Notes under the pieces: generated by a model
Seen by the model: only the letters and a program-made list of their open reading frames with translations
What the model was told of the DNA's origin: nothing
Databases searched by the model: none
Assembly (NCBI GenBank): GCA_947478005.1
Contig: CANJVG010000020.1
Span: forward strand, 1 to 37,447
From: Bacteroidota bacterium
Lineage (GTDB): Bacteria; Bacteroidota; Bacteroidia; Chitinophagales; LD1
DNA length: 37,447 nucleotides
Direction of reading: 5' to 3'
Part shown: one piece after another, positions 8,088-16,348 of the stretch
Position numbering within the stretch: the first letter of the stretch is position 1
How the letters are laid out: each line of letters begins with the position of its first letter
Made by a program: the position numbers and the translations under genes

Positions 8088-8756
8088 TTATAAGCCAGCA
8101 ATACCACTGAAACTAACGTTGGTCATTTGTTTTACGTTGCCATTGCCGTCATACATCTTTGCACTGAATTTTCCGGCAAAAGCAGCAGAAGCTCCTACAA
8201 TTTCTCCGCGTGAGGTGATTGTGATGGTACTACCAGTCTGGTCACCCTTAGACGTCCAAAGAACACCGTGGGAATCGCGAAAAGTTACATAAGCTCCATT
8301 GCCTTGTTGCTGTGCATCTGAAAAAGTTTGCGTTCCAGGATTCAACATATCATAATGTTGTTGCGCTACAGGATATGGAGCTATAAAAACGCGTATAACT
8401 ACTTTCCGAAGTTCAACCGAACCTTGAGTGCTGCCGAGTAAGTCTGTGCTTGAATTATTAAACCAACGAGTTCCGGTAACCAAGGGAGGATTATTTTCCC
8501 CATCATGGTCTTCATGTTCTACATCGGCTGCATTTGAAAAAGAGGATGTAAATGGCTCTGGTGTTCCTTGAAGGCTAACGGTTTCGTCCCCAAAGGTTCC
8601 TTGCATGAAGTAAGGATTGGTAGCAACTGTGTTGTTGGAAGAAAGGGTTGTTGCCGCGGGAGCCGTGGTTTCGGTTTTTTTACATCCGGTTAGCAGAAAA
8701 AGGGCTAAAGAGGCTATTGTAAAGACAGTTGAAATTCGAGAAAATTTGTTTTTCAT
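8088..8756 (-). CDS. Hypothetical lipoprotein
   Basis: 222-residue lipoprotein of unknown function. The signal peptide ends in LFLLTGC, giving the lipidated cysteine at residue 25, followed by KKTETTAPAATT, a low-complexity linker. The mature domain is beta-strand rich with no catalytic motif I can name; a small HEDHDGENN cluster near residues 81-89 is notable. A dedicated promoter-like element lies upstream at 8772-8803 and a bidirectional terminator downstream, so it is transcribed alone. Confidence 0.85.
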   Translation of the reverse strand: MKNKFSRISTVFTIASLALFLLTGCKKTETTAPAATTLSSNNTVATNPYFMQGTFGDETVSLQGTPEPFTSSFSNAADVEHEDHDGENNPPLVTGTRWFNNSSTDLLGSTQGSVELRKVVIRVFIAPYPVAQQHYDMLNPGTQTFSDAQQQGNGAYVTFRDSHGVLWTSKGDQTGSTITITSRGEIVGASAAFAGKFSAKMYDGNGNVKQMTNVSFSGIAGL

Positions 8757-8771
8757 AATCTATAATTGATT

Positions 8772-8803
8772 CGAAGATAAAAATCTTCATTCACCTTATC
8801 AAA
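8772..8803 (-). promoter_or_regulatory. Promoter for the lipoprotein gene (TTTG - N20 - TATCTTCG)
   Basis: On the minus strand TTTG (8800-8803) and TATCTTCG (8772-8779) are 20 nt apart, and the ATG follows 15 nt later. The -7 box differs from TAnnTTTG by a single T to C. GAAGAT (8773-8778) and ATCTTC (8783-8788) form an inverted repeat over the box, a possible operator. Confidence 0.55.
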
Positions 8804-8868
8804 CTAATTCAAATACCACGTTTTGCAAACAATAAGATAAGTGAAAAAAGGCATGTACAATCTAAGAA

Positions 8869-10410
8869 CTATCTTAATCCTTTTCGCCAATCTACTTTTA
8901 CGCTTACCACCTCTTTTAGTTTCTCAATGGAAATTCTCTCTTGCTGCATGGTATCTCTTTCACGGATAGTGACAGTATTGTCTTCTAACGTTTGATGGTC
9001 AATTGTGATACAATAAGGAGTGCCCAAAGCATCCTGTCTGCGATAGCGTTTGCCGATATTGTCCTTTTCCTCGTAAAAACATTTGAAATCCCATTTCAAA
9101 GAATTGAACACTTCATATGCTTTCTCAGAAAGACCATCCTTTTTCATTAAAGGGAAAATGGCAATTTCTATGGGTGCCAAAAACGGAGGGATAGAAAGAA
9201 CAACGCGTTCGCTTCCGTCTTCCAGCTTTTCGTTTTTGTAAGCGTTGCACAGCACGGCAAGAATTGTTCTGTTCAATCCAACCGAAGTTTCTACTACATA
9301 AGGAATATAGCTTTCGTTTGTTTCAGGGTCGAAGTATTGCAACTTCTTGCCGGAATGTTCCTGATGATTTTTTAAATCGAAATCTGTTCTTGAATGGATT
9401 CCTTCAATTTCTTTAAAACCAAAAGGGAAGTTGAACTGAATGTCCACTGCAGCATTGGCATAATGTGCCAATTTTAAGTGGTCGAAAAATTTCAAACTAT
9501 TTTCAGCAAAACCAAGTGAACGATGCCATTTCATGCGGGCTTCCTTCCAATTGTTATACCATTCCATTTCGGTGCCGGGGCGAACAAAATATTGCATTTC
9601 CATCTGTTCGAATTCGCGGGTGCGGAAAATAAATTGGCGGGCAACTATTTCATTTCTGAATGCCTTACCTACCTGCGCAATACCAAAGGGGATTTTCTTG
9701 CGGGAAGTTTTTTGAACGGACAAGAAATTCACGAAAATGCCCTGTGCAGTTTCGGGTCGAAGATAAATGGTGCTTGAGTCTTCGGCCAAAGAGCCTACTT
9801 CGGTAGAAAACATCAAATTGAATTGACGAACTTCTGTCCAGTTTTTGCTTCCGGATATTTCGCAGGCAATTTCCAAATCAACTATGATTTGCTTTAGCTC
9901 TTCCAGATTATTGTCCTCCAACGCCTTCTTGAACCTTGATTCCACTGCATTGATTTTCTCCTTGTTGCGCAGCACATTTGGATTCGTCTTCAAAAACATT
10001 TCCTTATCGAACGTCTCTCCGAATTTTTTCTGTGCCTTATCCACTTCTTTGTCAATCTTATCTTCCATTTTTGCTATGGCATCTTCAATCAGCACATCGG
10101 CACGGTAACGTTTTTTAGAATCCTTATTGTCAATCAATGGGTCCATGAAAGCATCTACGTGGCCGCTTGCCTTCCATGTTTTTGGGTGCATAAAAATGGC
10201 CGCATCTAATCCAACGATGTTTTCATGTAGTTGAACCATGCTCTTCCACCAGTATTCCTGAATGTTTTTTTTAAGTTCAATTCCATATGGGCCGTAATCA
10301 TACACGGCACTCAGTCCGTCATAAATTTCACTCGAGGGGAAAATGAAACCGTATTCTTTGCAATGGGAAATTATTTCTTGAAACAAGTTTTGTGTGTTCT
10401 CTTTACTCAT
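8869..10410 (-). CDS. glyQS: Glycine--tRNA ligase (single-chain alpha2 type)
   Basis: Class II aminoacyl-tRNA synthetase that charges tRNA-Gly. It has 513 residues from the ATG at 10408-10410; an in-frame start 84 nt further upstream exists, but the extra 28 residues are not family-like. Visible elements are the N-terminal CKEYGFIFPSSEIYDG and the YDYGPYG that follows, motif 2 near residues 251-269 (FRNEI followed by FRTREFEQ), motif 3 GLNRTILAVL, and the C-terminal anticodon-binding domain beginning near PPFLAPIEIAIFPL. A 60-residue coiled insertion is rich in K, E and D. The two-gene glyQ/glyS form is absent here, as usual for Bacteroidota. It is divergent from the sigma factor gene. Confidence 0.97.
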   Translation of the reverse strand: MSKENTQNLFQEIISHCKEYGFIFPSSEIYDGLSAVYDYGPYGIELKKNIQEYWWKSMVQLHENIVGLDAAIFMHPKTWKASGHVDAFMDPLIDNKDSKKRYRADVLIEDAIAKMEDKIDKEVDKAQKKFGETFDKEMFLKTNPNVLRNKEKINAVESRFKKALEDNNLEELKQIIVDLEIACEISGSKNWTEVRQFNLMFSTEVGSLAEDSSTIYLRPETAQGIFVNFLSVQKTSRKKIPFGIAQVGKAFRNEIVARQFIFRTREFEQMEMQYFVRPGTEMEWYNNWKEARMKWHRSLGFAENSLKFFDHLKLAHYANAAVDIQFNFPFGFKEIEGIHSRTDFDLKNHQEHSGKKLQYFDPETNESYIPYVVETSVGLNRTILAVLCNAYKNEKLEDGSERVVLSIPPFLAPIEIAIFPLMKKDGLSEKAYEVFNSLKWDFKCFYEEKDNIGKRYRRQDALGTPYCITIDHQTLEDNTVTIRERDTMQQERISIEKLKEVVSVKVDWRKGLR

Positions 10411-10414
10411 GCCG

Positions 10415-10422
10415 CGAATATA
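10415..10422 (-). promoter_or_regulatory. Possible -7 box (TATATTCG) at the glycyl-tRNA synthetase start
   Basis: The complement of 10415-10422 reads TATATTCG, one base from TAnnTTTG, and ends 4 nt before the ATG. If used, the transcript would be essentially leaderless. No clear -33 TTTG is seen at the usual distance. Confidence 0.35.
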
Positions 10423-10527
10423 AAAAACAGGGGAGAGCGTAAAATGTAAAGAAAAGAACGACCTCGTGGAATTTTGATTTAAACCCTTTAACACTTTCTT
10501 CGTCTATCTTTAACAACCCGTGATCCT

Positions 10528-11091
10528 ATGACCGACAGAGAGCTTTTGGATTTATTTCATTCAGGCGCGCGTGAACAGGCGTTTACGGTGCTGATTGAGA
10601 CCTATCAGCAAAAGGTATATTACCATGTGCGCAGAATGTTGCAGAGCCATGAAGATGCAAACGATGTAATGCAAAATACATTTGTCAAAGTTTGGAAGAG
10701 TTTGGAGAATTTTCGGGCAGACTCGCAGTTGTTCACCTGGGTTTACCGGATTGCCACCAATGAAGCGATTACGTTTTTGAACTACCGAAACAAGAAGGCA
10801 ACTATTTCATTTGACGGAACGGATAGCGATGATGACGACAATAATTACTCCCCATCGAATCATATAAAGGGCGATAGCCATCAAATCGACCCTGATGATT
10901 TGTTAGCGCGTTTGCAATTGGCCATTGATAGTTTGCCCGATAAACAGAAGTTGGTTTTTAACCTTCGCTATTATGATGAGATGCCTTATGAGCAAATGAG
11001 CGAGGTATTGGGCACCAGTGAAGGCGCTTTGAAAGCAAGTTATCACCATGCGGCTCAAAAGATTGAGAAGTTTTTGTTGGGAGGAGATTAA
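10528..11091 (+). CDS. ECF RNA polymerase sigma factor
   Basis: 187-residue sigma-70 family factor of the extracytoplasmic-function type. Region 2 spans roughly residues 20-90, with DANDVMQNTFVKVWKSLENF as the core-binding and -10 reading part and TWVYRIATNEAITFLNYR at its end. Region 4 is at about 130-185, with SLPDKQKLVFNLRYYDEM followed by the helix-turn-helix YEQMSEVLGTSEGALKASYHHA. The linker between them has a run of aspartates (DSDDDDNN) and is longer than usual. It heads a three-gene set with a membrane protein and a small periplasmic protein, typical of an ECF sigma with its sensor/anti-sigma. Self-regulation is likely but not shown. Confidence 0.93.
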   Translation: MTDRELLDLFHSGAREQAFTVLIETYQQKVYYHVRRMLQSHEDANDVMQNTFVKVWKSLENFRADSQLFTWVYRIATNEAITFLNYRNKKATISFDGTDSDDDDNNYSPSNHIKGDSHQIDPDDLLARLQLAIDSLPDKQKLVFNLRYYDEMPYEQMSEVLGTSEGALKASYHHAAQKIEKFLLGGD

Positions 11092-11161
11092 ACCATTTGT
11101 AAGAAACCAAGTCATAGGACGGCGAGCAATAAGAAACAAGAGGACAACTATACAAGTTGTC

Positions 11162-11935
11162 ATGTGTAAAATGAAAAACTCAAAAGAAATAAAAGACGAA
11201 TTAAGGGAGATTGCTCCGAAATTAGCAGCACTTGAAAAAGTGACTCGCTATTCGGTTCCCGAAAATTACTTTGTGGGTTTTAAAGCGGAAATCCTGGAAC
11301 GAGTGAAGCTACGCGGAGTTGCTGAGGAGTTAAATACAATAGCACCGGTATTGGCAAAGTTAGAGAAGAAAAATTTGGTGGAAGTCCCTGCCAATTACTT
11401 TACTATACTTTCTGTTGATTTATTAAAGAAGGTTCGAACTAATGAAGTGGTTGATGAATTGAAAGCAATTGCCCCGGCACTTTCGCAACTTGAAAAGAAA
11501 AATGCTTTTGAGGTTTCAAATAATTATTTCTCGGACTTTCCTGAGCAGATGATGAAGCAAATAAGGCTTGAGAGTAAAACTCAAACGTCTACCGAGACCC
11601 CAAAGTGGTTGATTAGTCTAAATAATGTTCTAGAAAATATAGTACAGGTAATTTTTAAGCCAAAATATACGCTGGCGTTTGCAGGAACTGCAGCAACGGT
11701 ACTAATTGGGATTATGATGTTTGCGAAGGTGGAGCAATGCAACGAGCTGGATTGCAAAATGGCCTCCCTTACTGATTCGGAAATAAACAGTTACTTAGAC
11801 AACAATACCGATTCTTATAAGGATGAAATTTTTGAATCCGGAGTTGATGAGACCGAAACAAACAATATTCAGATCGAAAATGAAATGCTGAACGATTTGA
11901 GCGATGCTGATTTAAGCAATGCGATACTTGACTAA
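11162..11935 (+). CDS. Putative anti-sigma-like membrane protein with three 43-residue repeats
   Basis: 257-residue protein starting 71 nt after the sigma factor stop; an in-frame extension that overlaps the sigma gene is discarded, and the ATG at 11171 is an alternative start. The N-terminal cytosolic half is three back-to-back repeats of 43 residues (about 12-54, 55-97, 98-140), each built as D/E-E-L-x-x-I-A-P-x-L-x-x-L-E-K followed by V-P-x-N-Y-F and a basic amphipathic helix. One transmembrane helix follows at about 169-188 (TLAFAGTAATVLIGIMMF), then an acidic tail ending DLSDADLSNAILD. The VPxNYF element is common in Bacteroidota proteins encoded beside ECF sigma factors. No zinc-binding anti-sigma motif is present. 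Its role as anti-sigma is inferred from position and topology. Confidence 0.7.
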   Translation: MCKMKNSKEIKDELREIAPKLAALEKVTRYSVPENYFVGFKAEILERVKLRGVAEELNTIAPVLAKLEKKNLVEVPANYFTILSVDLLKKVRTNEVVDELKAIAPALSQLEKKNAFEVSNNYFSDFPEQMMKQIRLESKTQTSTETPKWLISLNNVLENIVQVIFKPKYTLAFAGTAATVLIGIMMFAKVEQCNELDCKMASLTDSEINSYLDNNTDSYKDEIFESGVDETETNNIQIENEMLNDLSDADLSNAILD

Positions 11936-11972
11936 ACAAATTTTTATGAAAAATAATTTTACAAACAGAAAA

Positions 11973-12485
11973 ATGAAGACGATGAAAACGATAACTAAAC
12001 TGAACCTTTGCTTGGCTATGTTATTTATGATAAACTTACAAGCATTTGCACAAGGACAGCCCGAGCCAAATACACAAGGCAATAAGGGCGAAAAAATAGA
12101 AGCCTTGCGAATAGCCTTTATCTCACAACAACTAAACCTCAACCCACAGGAAGCGCAAAAGTTTTGGCCTGTTTATAATCAGTATCACAATGATTTGAAA
12201 ACGATGCACCAGAATTTTAAGATGGATGCCAACGGTCAGGTAGATGCTAACAGACAATTGGATTTTGAACAAAAGAAATTAGACCTCAAGAAAAAATACA
12301 AGAATGAGTTTGATGGGGCGCTTGGTAAAGACAAGGTCAATCAGCTTTATAATTTGGAGCACAAGTTTCAGGAGAAGTTGAAAGACCTGCGCGAGCAACG
12401 TCAGCAAATGAAAGGCAATGGAGGAAAGGGAGGCCAAAGACCCGGAGGCGGGAATGGTGGTGGAAGACAGTTTGGGCCGAGATAA
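11973..12485 (+). CDS. Small periplasmic protein, Spy/CpxP-like in outline
   Basis: About 170 residues. Three in-frame ATGs are possible (11946, 11973, 11982); 11973 is preferred because it gives a normal signal peptide, LNLCLAMLFMINLQAFAQ, and has the A-rich leader typical here. The mature protein is alpha-helical: KIEALRIAFISQQLNLNPQE and KFWPVYNQYHNDLKTM resemble the two-helix arrangement of periplasmic Spy/CpxP-type sensors, with a long amphipathic helix after them. It ends in a Gly/Arg-rich low-complexity tail (GGKGGQRPGG). As the third gene of the sigma operon it may be the envelope-stress sensor or a chaperone. That is inference. Confidence 0.75.
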   Translation: MKTMKTITKLNLCLAMLFMINLQAFAQGQPEPNTQGNKGEKIEALRIAFISQQLNLNPQEAQKFWPVYNQYHNDLKTMHQNFKMDANGQVDANRQLDFEQKKLDLKKKYKNEFDGALGKDKVNQLYNLEHKFQEKLKDLREQRQQMKGNGGKGGQRPGGGNGGGRQFGPR

Positions 12486-12504
12486 TTTTGAGGTTTTTAA
12501 ACGT

Positions 12505-12533
12505 AAAGAGGAGCACAAAGTGCTCCTCTTTTT
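12505..12533. terminator. Bidirectional terminator, perfect 12-bp stem
   Basis: AAAGAGGAGCAC (12505-12516), loop AAA, GTGCTCCTCTTT (12520-12531), then more Ts. It separates the sigma operon from the convergent beta-helix gene and can act on both strands. Confidence 0.92.
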
Positions 12534-12555
12534 ATGCTTGATAGGCTGGTTGGTT

Positions 12556-14448
12556 CTACTGTTTTACAATTTTCTTTACAGAGAAAAATTGCTCGTCCTG
12601 AATTTTCAAGAGATAAACCCCTTTATTGAATCCCGCCAAATCCACTGTTGTATTCGAATTGGTCAACTTCCCTTGCCAAACGATTCTACCCATCAAATCT
12701 TCTATTTCCAGGTTAAATGATTTAGCCGATTTGTTACCCCAATTCGAAACAGTCAATTCCAGATTCTTATGAAAGGGATTCGGATAAACCTTGATGTCTT
12801 TCGAAAAGGAAGGCTCGAAGACTTTAGTTTCGATTAAGCAAAAACTATCTAATTCAATAGCCCCAACGTTTGATAAAGGGCTTCTTCTTGGTGAATAATT
12901 AAAGTCTTCCGTTAAGATAGTGAATGGAACCGGAGCGTCATAGATATATGAAGAGTTTGTTTCGCATGGCGTAACCGAGTAAATGGAATCTTTAAACAAC
13001 GATGAACTAAACGGCAGCTCGTATCTCACAACATCTCCAACACCCAATGAGCTATGCGATTGAATCCAAAGATTGTTGCTGAAGGTAATATCCATAGGGC
13101 CGGGATGAAGCGCGCTAAACACTTTTCTTACCGGTATTAAACGGGCGAAAGCGCTGGTGTCATAACTGAAAATATTATTCATGATTTTCACGTTGCTTAG
13201 ATACGAATAGAAGGAGTTAAATATAGGATTGTAAGAAGGGAAGTAGAAATTAACCACCCCTATTAAATTGGCTAAGGAATCACCCGTGATGCCACTTACT
13301 GTATTGTTGAAGAAAAAAACATTTCGAATGCAATTTGTTCCGGTTACATTGGTGTTTCCTTCCCAAAAACTAAAGACGGAACTTGTGTTTTGAAATAAAT
13401 TATTGAAAACATAGACACTGTCCACATCCCAAAAGCTTTCGGAAGGGAAGGAACAATCAAGCCGACAAAAATTGTGGCCCGGTCCGTTGCCATTTATACA
13501 AGCACCTTCGTTTGCCAGTAGTATTCCTGTACCTGACCAGTTGGCACCTGTATCTGCAGGGCAAGTTCTCCAATAACGTTTGTTAATACCCGGGGTATTA
13601 TAAATCAGGTTGTTTCGGATAATCAGATTCGCGGAGTTATCATCATAGATATTTGAGCTGTTATCGTGTAATAAATTATTGTAAGCAAGGCCGTAGTGTG
13701 AATTATGAAAATTCAGACCTTCACCCCTGGTATAGCCTATTTCAGAATGATGGATGGTGGTGTAAGCACAACCTAAAAACTTAATACCACTTGGCCATTG
13801 GCAGGGAGATGTCAAGCTATCGCTTCCAGGACGTGCTCCATATAATCCAGATGAATTTTTTACCAGAATGGAATCGATGCTTTTAAACAACATGCAAAAT
13901 CCTTTTACGCTATCAACCTGAACCCCATCAATTAAAATATTGGTTTGTCTAGGTAGCGTTATGTTGCTACGAGATAATAAAATGCCATGCGAATTGGAAT
14001 AGCGAAGTTTCAGATTTCGGATGTAGATATGACTGCCCGACAAATACAAAAGTGTATTCGAGGCAAAGGTATCGACCGTGCCGCAAACGGTTACGTCACC
14101 GATTCCTTCTACACTAACGTTCCGATATGTATTTCCGCTTTGCCAGGTGTTAGCATATTGCTGAAAGCCGGTGGCGGTGTAGTAGGTGCCGGGCTTGAGA
14201 AGGATAAGGCCATAAGCATTTCCTCCGTTAATACCCGCTGTGCCATAAGGTAGTTTGCTGAGTGCGGTGGTAAAACTTTTTACCGGTGCGTTGAAAGTGC
14301 CTGCGTTTGTATCATTTCCGGCAACGTCCATATAAACCGTATCGGTAATGGCATATACGCCCGTGTTGGGCAATGGTTCGGGAATGTCAAATTGAGCTGA
14401 AGCATGAAGGAAAATGAATACGCAAATATGGAGTAGATATAATCGCAT
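12556..14448 (-). CDS. T9SS-exported right-handed beta-helix protein
   Basis: 630 residues from the ATG at 14446-14448, which gives a clean signal peptide (LHICVFIFLHASAQ); a longer frame upstream overlaps the 5alpha-reductase gene and is rejected. The N-terminus carries DTVYMDVAGNDTNAGTF, the opening common to pectate-lyase-like and DUF1565-type beta-helices, then PYGTAGI and LKPGTYY. The central 400 residues are dense in N-x-x-I/L-x-N-N repeats such as LIIRNNLIYN and YVFNNLFQN, the ladder pattern of parallel beta-helices. The last 85 residues are a type A T9SS sorting domain (IKVYPNPFHKNLEL ... NKGVYLLKIQ). Likely a surface or secreted polysaccharide-acting or adhesive protein; catalytic residues are not identified. 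Confidence 0.85.
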   Translation of the reverse strand: MRLYLLHICVFIFLHASAQFDIPEPLPNTGVYAITDTVYMDVAGNDTNAGTFNAPVKSFTTALSKLPYGTAGINGGNAYGLILLKPGTYYTATGFQQYANTWQSGNTYRNVSVEGIGDVTVCGTVDTFASNTLLYLSGSHIYIRNLKLRYSNSHGILLSRSNITLPRQTNILIDGVQVDSVKGFCMLFKSIDSILVKNSSGLYGARPGSDSLTSPCQWPSGIKFLGCAYTTIHHSEIGYTRGEGLNFHNSHYGLAYNNLLHDNSSNIYDDNSANLIIRNNLIYNTPGINKRYWRTCPADTGANWSGTGILLANEGACINGNGPGHNFCRLDCSFPSESFWDVDSVYVFNNLFQNTSSVFSFWEGNTNVTGTNCIRNVFFFNNTVSGITGDSLANLIGVVNFYFPSYNPIFNSFYSYLSNVKIMNNIFSYDTSAFARLIPVRKVFSALHPGPMDITFSNNLWIQSHSSLGVGDVVRYELPFSSSLFKDSIYSVTPCETNSSYIYDAPVPFTILTEDFNYSPRRSPLSNVGAIELDSFCLIETKVFEPSFSKDIKVYPNPFHKNLELTVSNWGNKSAKSFNLEIEDLMGRIVWQGKLTNSNTTVDLAGFNKGVYLLKIQDEQFFSVKKIVKQ

Positions 14449-14503
14449 AGACTTAAATTTAAGTTGAGAATCTGAAAATAGGATTATCGATGAAATACTA
14501 TTT

Positions 14504-15262
14504 CTACAACACACCGGGAATCACAGCCATTCGCTCTTTGGGGTAATCCGCAAATTTTTGATGATACCATTTGTGGTGGTCGAGTGCACGGGGAAGCAGA
14601 TTCACGATAGTCCAGAGAGGGAAGCTGTACGCAGCCAGCGAACCAATCATTAAAGCAAAGCCCAACCACTCTATCATTTCACCAAAAAGATTGGGACAGG
14701 AAATGTATTTGAACAAAAAGCCTTGGGGAATTTTGTAGCCCGTTTCTCCGGGTTTGCGAAGCGAAATGAGGATGTTATCGCTTTTTACATTGATAAAAAC
14801 ACCACTTATGAAAACGATAATGCCTAAGATGAAGCGGGGTGATAAAAAATATCCATCAGCATAATTGCCGCCAATGTTGCCCAAGAAATAACCGAGAATA
14901 AATGTGTTGCAGGCATTGAAGAACACAGCGGAGCCGCAAATAACCAGGGGTATTTTTTTGCTTTTTGTGTTGGTGCGGAAAGGGAAAATGTAGGAACGGT
15001 AAATGTAGTGAGCCATATAGAGCAAGTAGAAAAAATAACTCGCGTGTGTTTTCTCAATGCTTCCTGTCCAAAACCAGATGCTGATGAAAAATGGTGCTAC
15101 ACCTTCCTGAATCATCCAACCAATTTGATTGGAAATCATAGGGCCCCATCCTTCTGTCGTATGTCTTCCGTAAGGTGCGGTTTTCTTTAGCAGGAAAGGA
15201 AAGGAAACGATGCCAATAACAATCCAGGCGCAGGTGATGATGTTGAATGTTTCGGGTGTCAT
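14504..15262 (-). CDS. Steroid 5alpha-reductase family enzyme, SRD5A1/2-like
   Basis: 252-residue membrane protein with about seven helices. Family enzymes use NADPH to reduce the C4=C5 bond of 3-oxo-delta4 steroids. The C-terminal half is unusually close to the animal SRD5A1/2 pattern: LRKPGETGYKIPQG at 168-181, NLFGEMIEWLG at 191-201 with the conserved glutamate E195, and LDHHKWYHQKFADYPKER at 227-244. The N-terminal YGRHT at 31-35 and HYIYRSYIFPFR at 85-96 also match. Such closeness sets it apart from the looser DUF1295 relatives common in bacteria. It is last in a minus-strand run with two dehydrogenases, 15 nt after the second. The natural substrate is unknown. Confidence 0.9.
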   Translation of the reverse strand: MTPETFNIITCAWIVIGIVSFPFLLKKTAPYGRHTTEGWGPMISNQIGWMIQEGVAPFFISIWFWTGSIEKTHASYFFYLLYMAHYIYRSYIFPFRTNTKSKKIPLVICGSAVFFNACNTFILGYFLGNIGGNYADGYFLSPRFILGIIVFISGVFINVKSDNILISLRKPGETGYKIPQGFLFKYISCPNLFGEMIEWLGFALMIGSLAAYSFPLWTIVNLLPRALDHHKWYHQKFADYPKERMAVIPGVL

Positions 15263-15277
15263 GGCTTGGGGGTTTTA

Positions 15278-16282
15278 TCAATAAAAAACAGCGTAGCGCT
15301 TGCCTTTGCTTTTTGATTCTAAAAACAGTTTGGCGCTGTCGTTGATGGATTGTTCGATGGAGATAAACGGACGATTAAAAACAGCTTTCACTTTTTCGTT
15401 GTTGTAATAGAAAGGAATTCTGGCCACCCGCAAATCATCGCGACTGTAATCGGGTTCGGTTCGGGCTAACCAGGCGCGCGCTGCTTCTATTCTCCAGGCC
15501 ATTTCACTCATCCATTTCGTCACTTTTTGGGTAGGCCTTGGAACTTTGAGGGAATCGGCAATGAGGGAAAGGAAATCTTTGAGCGAAAGACTTTCGGCTA
15601 CGGCTATGTATCGTTCTCCATTGGTATCGGTGTTCATCAATTGAATCATCAGGGCGCTTAAATCGCGCACATCAATAAAACCATTCGCGCCTTCGGTGTA
15701 AAATTTCAGGCCTGTCTGCACCGTTTCAAAAACATTCAATGGTTCGTGGTGCCAATAGCCGGCTCCTATAATTCCACCCGGGTTTACGACCACGGTTTCC
15801 AGCCCTTCTGCATTGCCTCGCCATATTTCCATTTCGGCCAGGCGCTTGCTCAAGAAATAATCGAAGCGAAGTTTAGAGGTGTGTGCGTTATAGTTTTCGT
15901 CTATCAGTTTATCGTTTTCGGGAATGCCGAGCGTTACTACCGAGCTTACATACAGCATTTTTTTCACTCCGTTTTGCAAACAGGCATTTACCAGATTGGC
16001 GGTACCCTCGGTGTTTACCTTCATCAGTTTTTCAAAATCGTTGGACTGAAAAGAAACCAAGCCCGCGCAGTGATACACTTGTTCAATACCCTGCAGGGCT
16101 GCATCCAATTCGCTTATATTATTCAAATCGGCCTCTATCCATTCCACCTGCGCAGCATAGTTTTCGAGCAGTTCGAGCGTGGAGGTAGAGCGCTTGATAG
16201 CGCGGGCCTTCTGCCCGCTGCGCAGCAAATCTTTTATTAAGTAAGAACCAACGAAGCCGGTGGCACCGGTAACTAAAATCAT
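15278..16282 (-). CDS. Extended SDR, NAD(P)-dependent epimerase / 3beta-HSD-like
   Basis: 334-residue extended short-chain dehydrogenase. The Rossmann motif TGATGFVG is at residues 5-12, the catalytic serine lies in YVSSVVTLG (S113/S114), and Tyr142-x-x-x-Lys146 is in DYFLSKRLAE. Sequence style (VYHCAGLVSF, NTEGTANLVNAC, NPGGIIGAG) fits the 3beta-hydroxysteroid dehydrogenase / dihydroflavonol reductase branch rather than a sugar epimerase. Being 15 nt upstream of the 5alpha-reductase gene suggests that they act on the same molecule. The C-terminal substrate domain is present and full length. Confidence 0.88.
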   Translation of the reverse strand: MILVTGATGFVGSYLIKDLLRSGQKARAIKRSTSTLELLENYAAQVEWIEADLNNISELDAALQGIEQVYHCAGLVSFQSNDFEKLMKVNTEGTANLVNACLQNGVKKMLYVSSVVTLGIPENDKLIDENYNAHTSKLRFDYFLSKRLAEMEIWRGNAEGLETVVVNPGGIIGAGYWHHEPLNVFETVQTGLKFYTEGANGFIDVRDLSALMIQLMNTDTNGERYIAVAESLSLKDFLSLIADSLKVPRPTQKVTKWMSEMAWRIEAARAWLARTEPDYSRDDLRVARIPFYYNNEKVKAVFNRPFISIEQSINDSAKLFLESKSKGKRYAVFY

Positions 16283-16348
16283 GAGGTGCAGGGTAAGTGG
16301 TAAGTGGTGAGTGGTGAATTAGAGTTGGTAGATTTCATCCAGATAGGT
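16283..16348. repeat. Short GTAAGTGGT / GTGAGTGGT reiteration between two SDR genes
   Basis: The gap holds four to five head-to-tail 7-10 nt words (GGTAAGTGGTAAGTGGTGAG near 16289-16308). Read on the minus strand this is the CACCACTTACC / CACTCACC wording seen again in the infB leader. It may be simple-sequence drift or a mobile short repeat. Confidence 0.5.

Noticed and set aside
15746-16240. 164-codon plus-strand ORF opposite the extended SDR gene
   Set aside because: It lies wholly antisense to a clear dehydrogenase with intact motifs.
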